A stretch of DNA of 64,000 nucleotides from G965214625 sp965214625 (GTDB lineage Bacteria > Pseudomonadota > Gammaproteobacteria > Arenicellales > Poriferihabitantaceae): positions 186,001 to 250,000 of the forward strand of contig OZ243962.1 of the NCBI GenBank assembly GCA_965214625.1, given 5' to 3'. Made by a program: the position numbers and the translations under genes. How positions within the stretch are numbered: position 1 is the first letter of the stretch; each line of letters begins with the position of its first letter. Under the pieces are notes generated by a model. It worked only from the letters and a program-made list of their open reading frames with translations, searched no databases and had not been told where the DNA came from. Shown one piece after another: positions 63,633-64,000 of the stretch.

Positions 63633-64000
63633 TAATAAAAAGAGGGAATTGCACTGTTGCTAACTGCCTGTAGATGAACAGTTTTCCGGGGTCTTAAAAG
63701 ACACCTTACTCCACACGGAGAGCGATGGAATCGACACCTCCTCTCTTGTGCGTCATGATAATGGGGCAGGTGCCCGAAGACGGGTGTTTTTAGTGGATTG
63801 CGCCTTGTTCAACAGGGTCTGACAACGCGCCAGATACGCCGTCACCCGGACTGCCCGCTACGGACGGGCGCCATCGACGCACCTTGTTGAACGCCTGCTT
63901 GACACCCCGTCACCGATATGGCTACGGGTGCCAACCCCCCGTCCTGCGCCCGTAGCCGCCCCCCGTGGTGCGGATCAGACCGTGCATCGCATCGTACAGC
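63633..64000. other. window end with a GC-rich hairpin
   Basis: No gene seen. GGCTACGGG (63920-63928) / CCCGTAGCC (63949-63957) is a nine-pair stem with a 20-base loop. The last 170 bases are much richer in G+C than the preceding AT-rich stretch. CTTGTTCAACAGGGT and CTTGTTGAACGCCTG near 63807 and 63882 are similar. The element is not identified. Confidence 0.4.

Noticed and set aside
1..64000. CRISPR array, insertion sequence or prophage
   Set aside because: No regularly spaced repeats, transposase or integrase motifs, or phage structural genes were seen in the window.

Overview
The window reads as chromosomal DNA of a free-living, probably marine gammaproteobacterium of about 50% GC. The housekeeping genes (PrkB-type phosphoribulokinase, AmpD, DusA, gamma-type GshA, Ppk1, YcaR/Trm112, peptide deformylase) are of gammaproteobacterial type. 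The accessory genes (DddP-type DMSP lyase, sulfatase, TTT solute uptake, MMPL exporter) fit a marine heterotroph. This assignment is inference from gene types; no rRNA is present.

Layout. (1) 1-4.6 kb: housekeeping block with the end of phosphoribulokinase, ampD, a CYTH protein and two tandem CNNM/CorC-type membrane proteins. (2) 4.9-15.5 kb: a compact catabolic island. A leftward operon (acetoacetate-decarboxylase-fold enzyme, MarR regulator, cytochrome P450, glutamine-synthetase-like ligase) stands beside an FAH-family hydrolase/isomerase, an aldehyde dehydrogenase, a class III extradiol ring-cleavage dioxygenase and a TctCBA transporter. Both divergent promoter regions carry the same perfect 7-4-7 palindrome type, so the island looks like one MarR regulon for an aromatic or aromatic-amine substrate. 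(3) 15.5-26 kb: sulfatase/phosphonate-ester hydrolase, ppk1, ycaR, sterol-desaturase-like protein, dusA, gshA, a trans-sulfuration PLP enzyme and tRNA-Arg(CCU). (4) 26-34.9 kb: HIT protein, orphan DppA-like binding protein, a MoxR/VWA pair, an EamA transporter, a beta-hydroxyacid dehydrogenase and a homocysteine-methyltransferase-like protein with an altered zinc site. (5) 35-44 kb: class V aminotransferase, a broken TPP-enzyme gene abutting a serine hydrolase, a PaaI thioesterase, a MalY/PatB-type C-S lyase overlapping a TauD-type dioxygenase, and a divergent DddP-type DMSP lyase, followed by def and a vapBC module with a palindromic operator. (6) 45-55 kb: a membrane-anchored three-heme cytochrome c, an lrp/leuA divergent pair, and a DyP peroxidase, BisC-type molybdoenzyme, SDR and enoyl-CoA-hydratase row, then 1.1 kb without a recognisable gene. 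(7) 55.9-63.5 kb: outer-membrane barrel, LolA-like periplasmic protein and MMPL/RND exporter, with a convergent gene for an unusual fusion of an N-terminal GPP34 (GOLPH3/Vps74-like) domain to a cytochrome P450 whose I-helix lacks the usual acid-Thr pair. That P450 gene is preceded by two abutting 22-bp direct repeats.

The two most distinctive items are the GPP34-P450 fusion with its export neighbours and the dual-operator MarR catabolic regulon. Several intergenic stretches hold decayed gene remnants, which suggests ongoing gene loss in the accessory regions.
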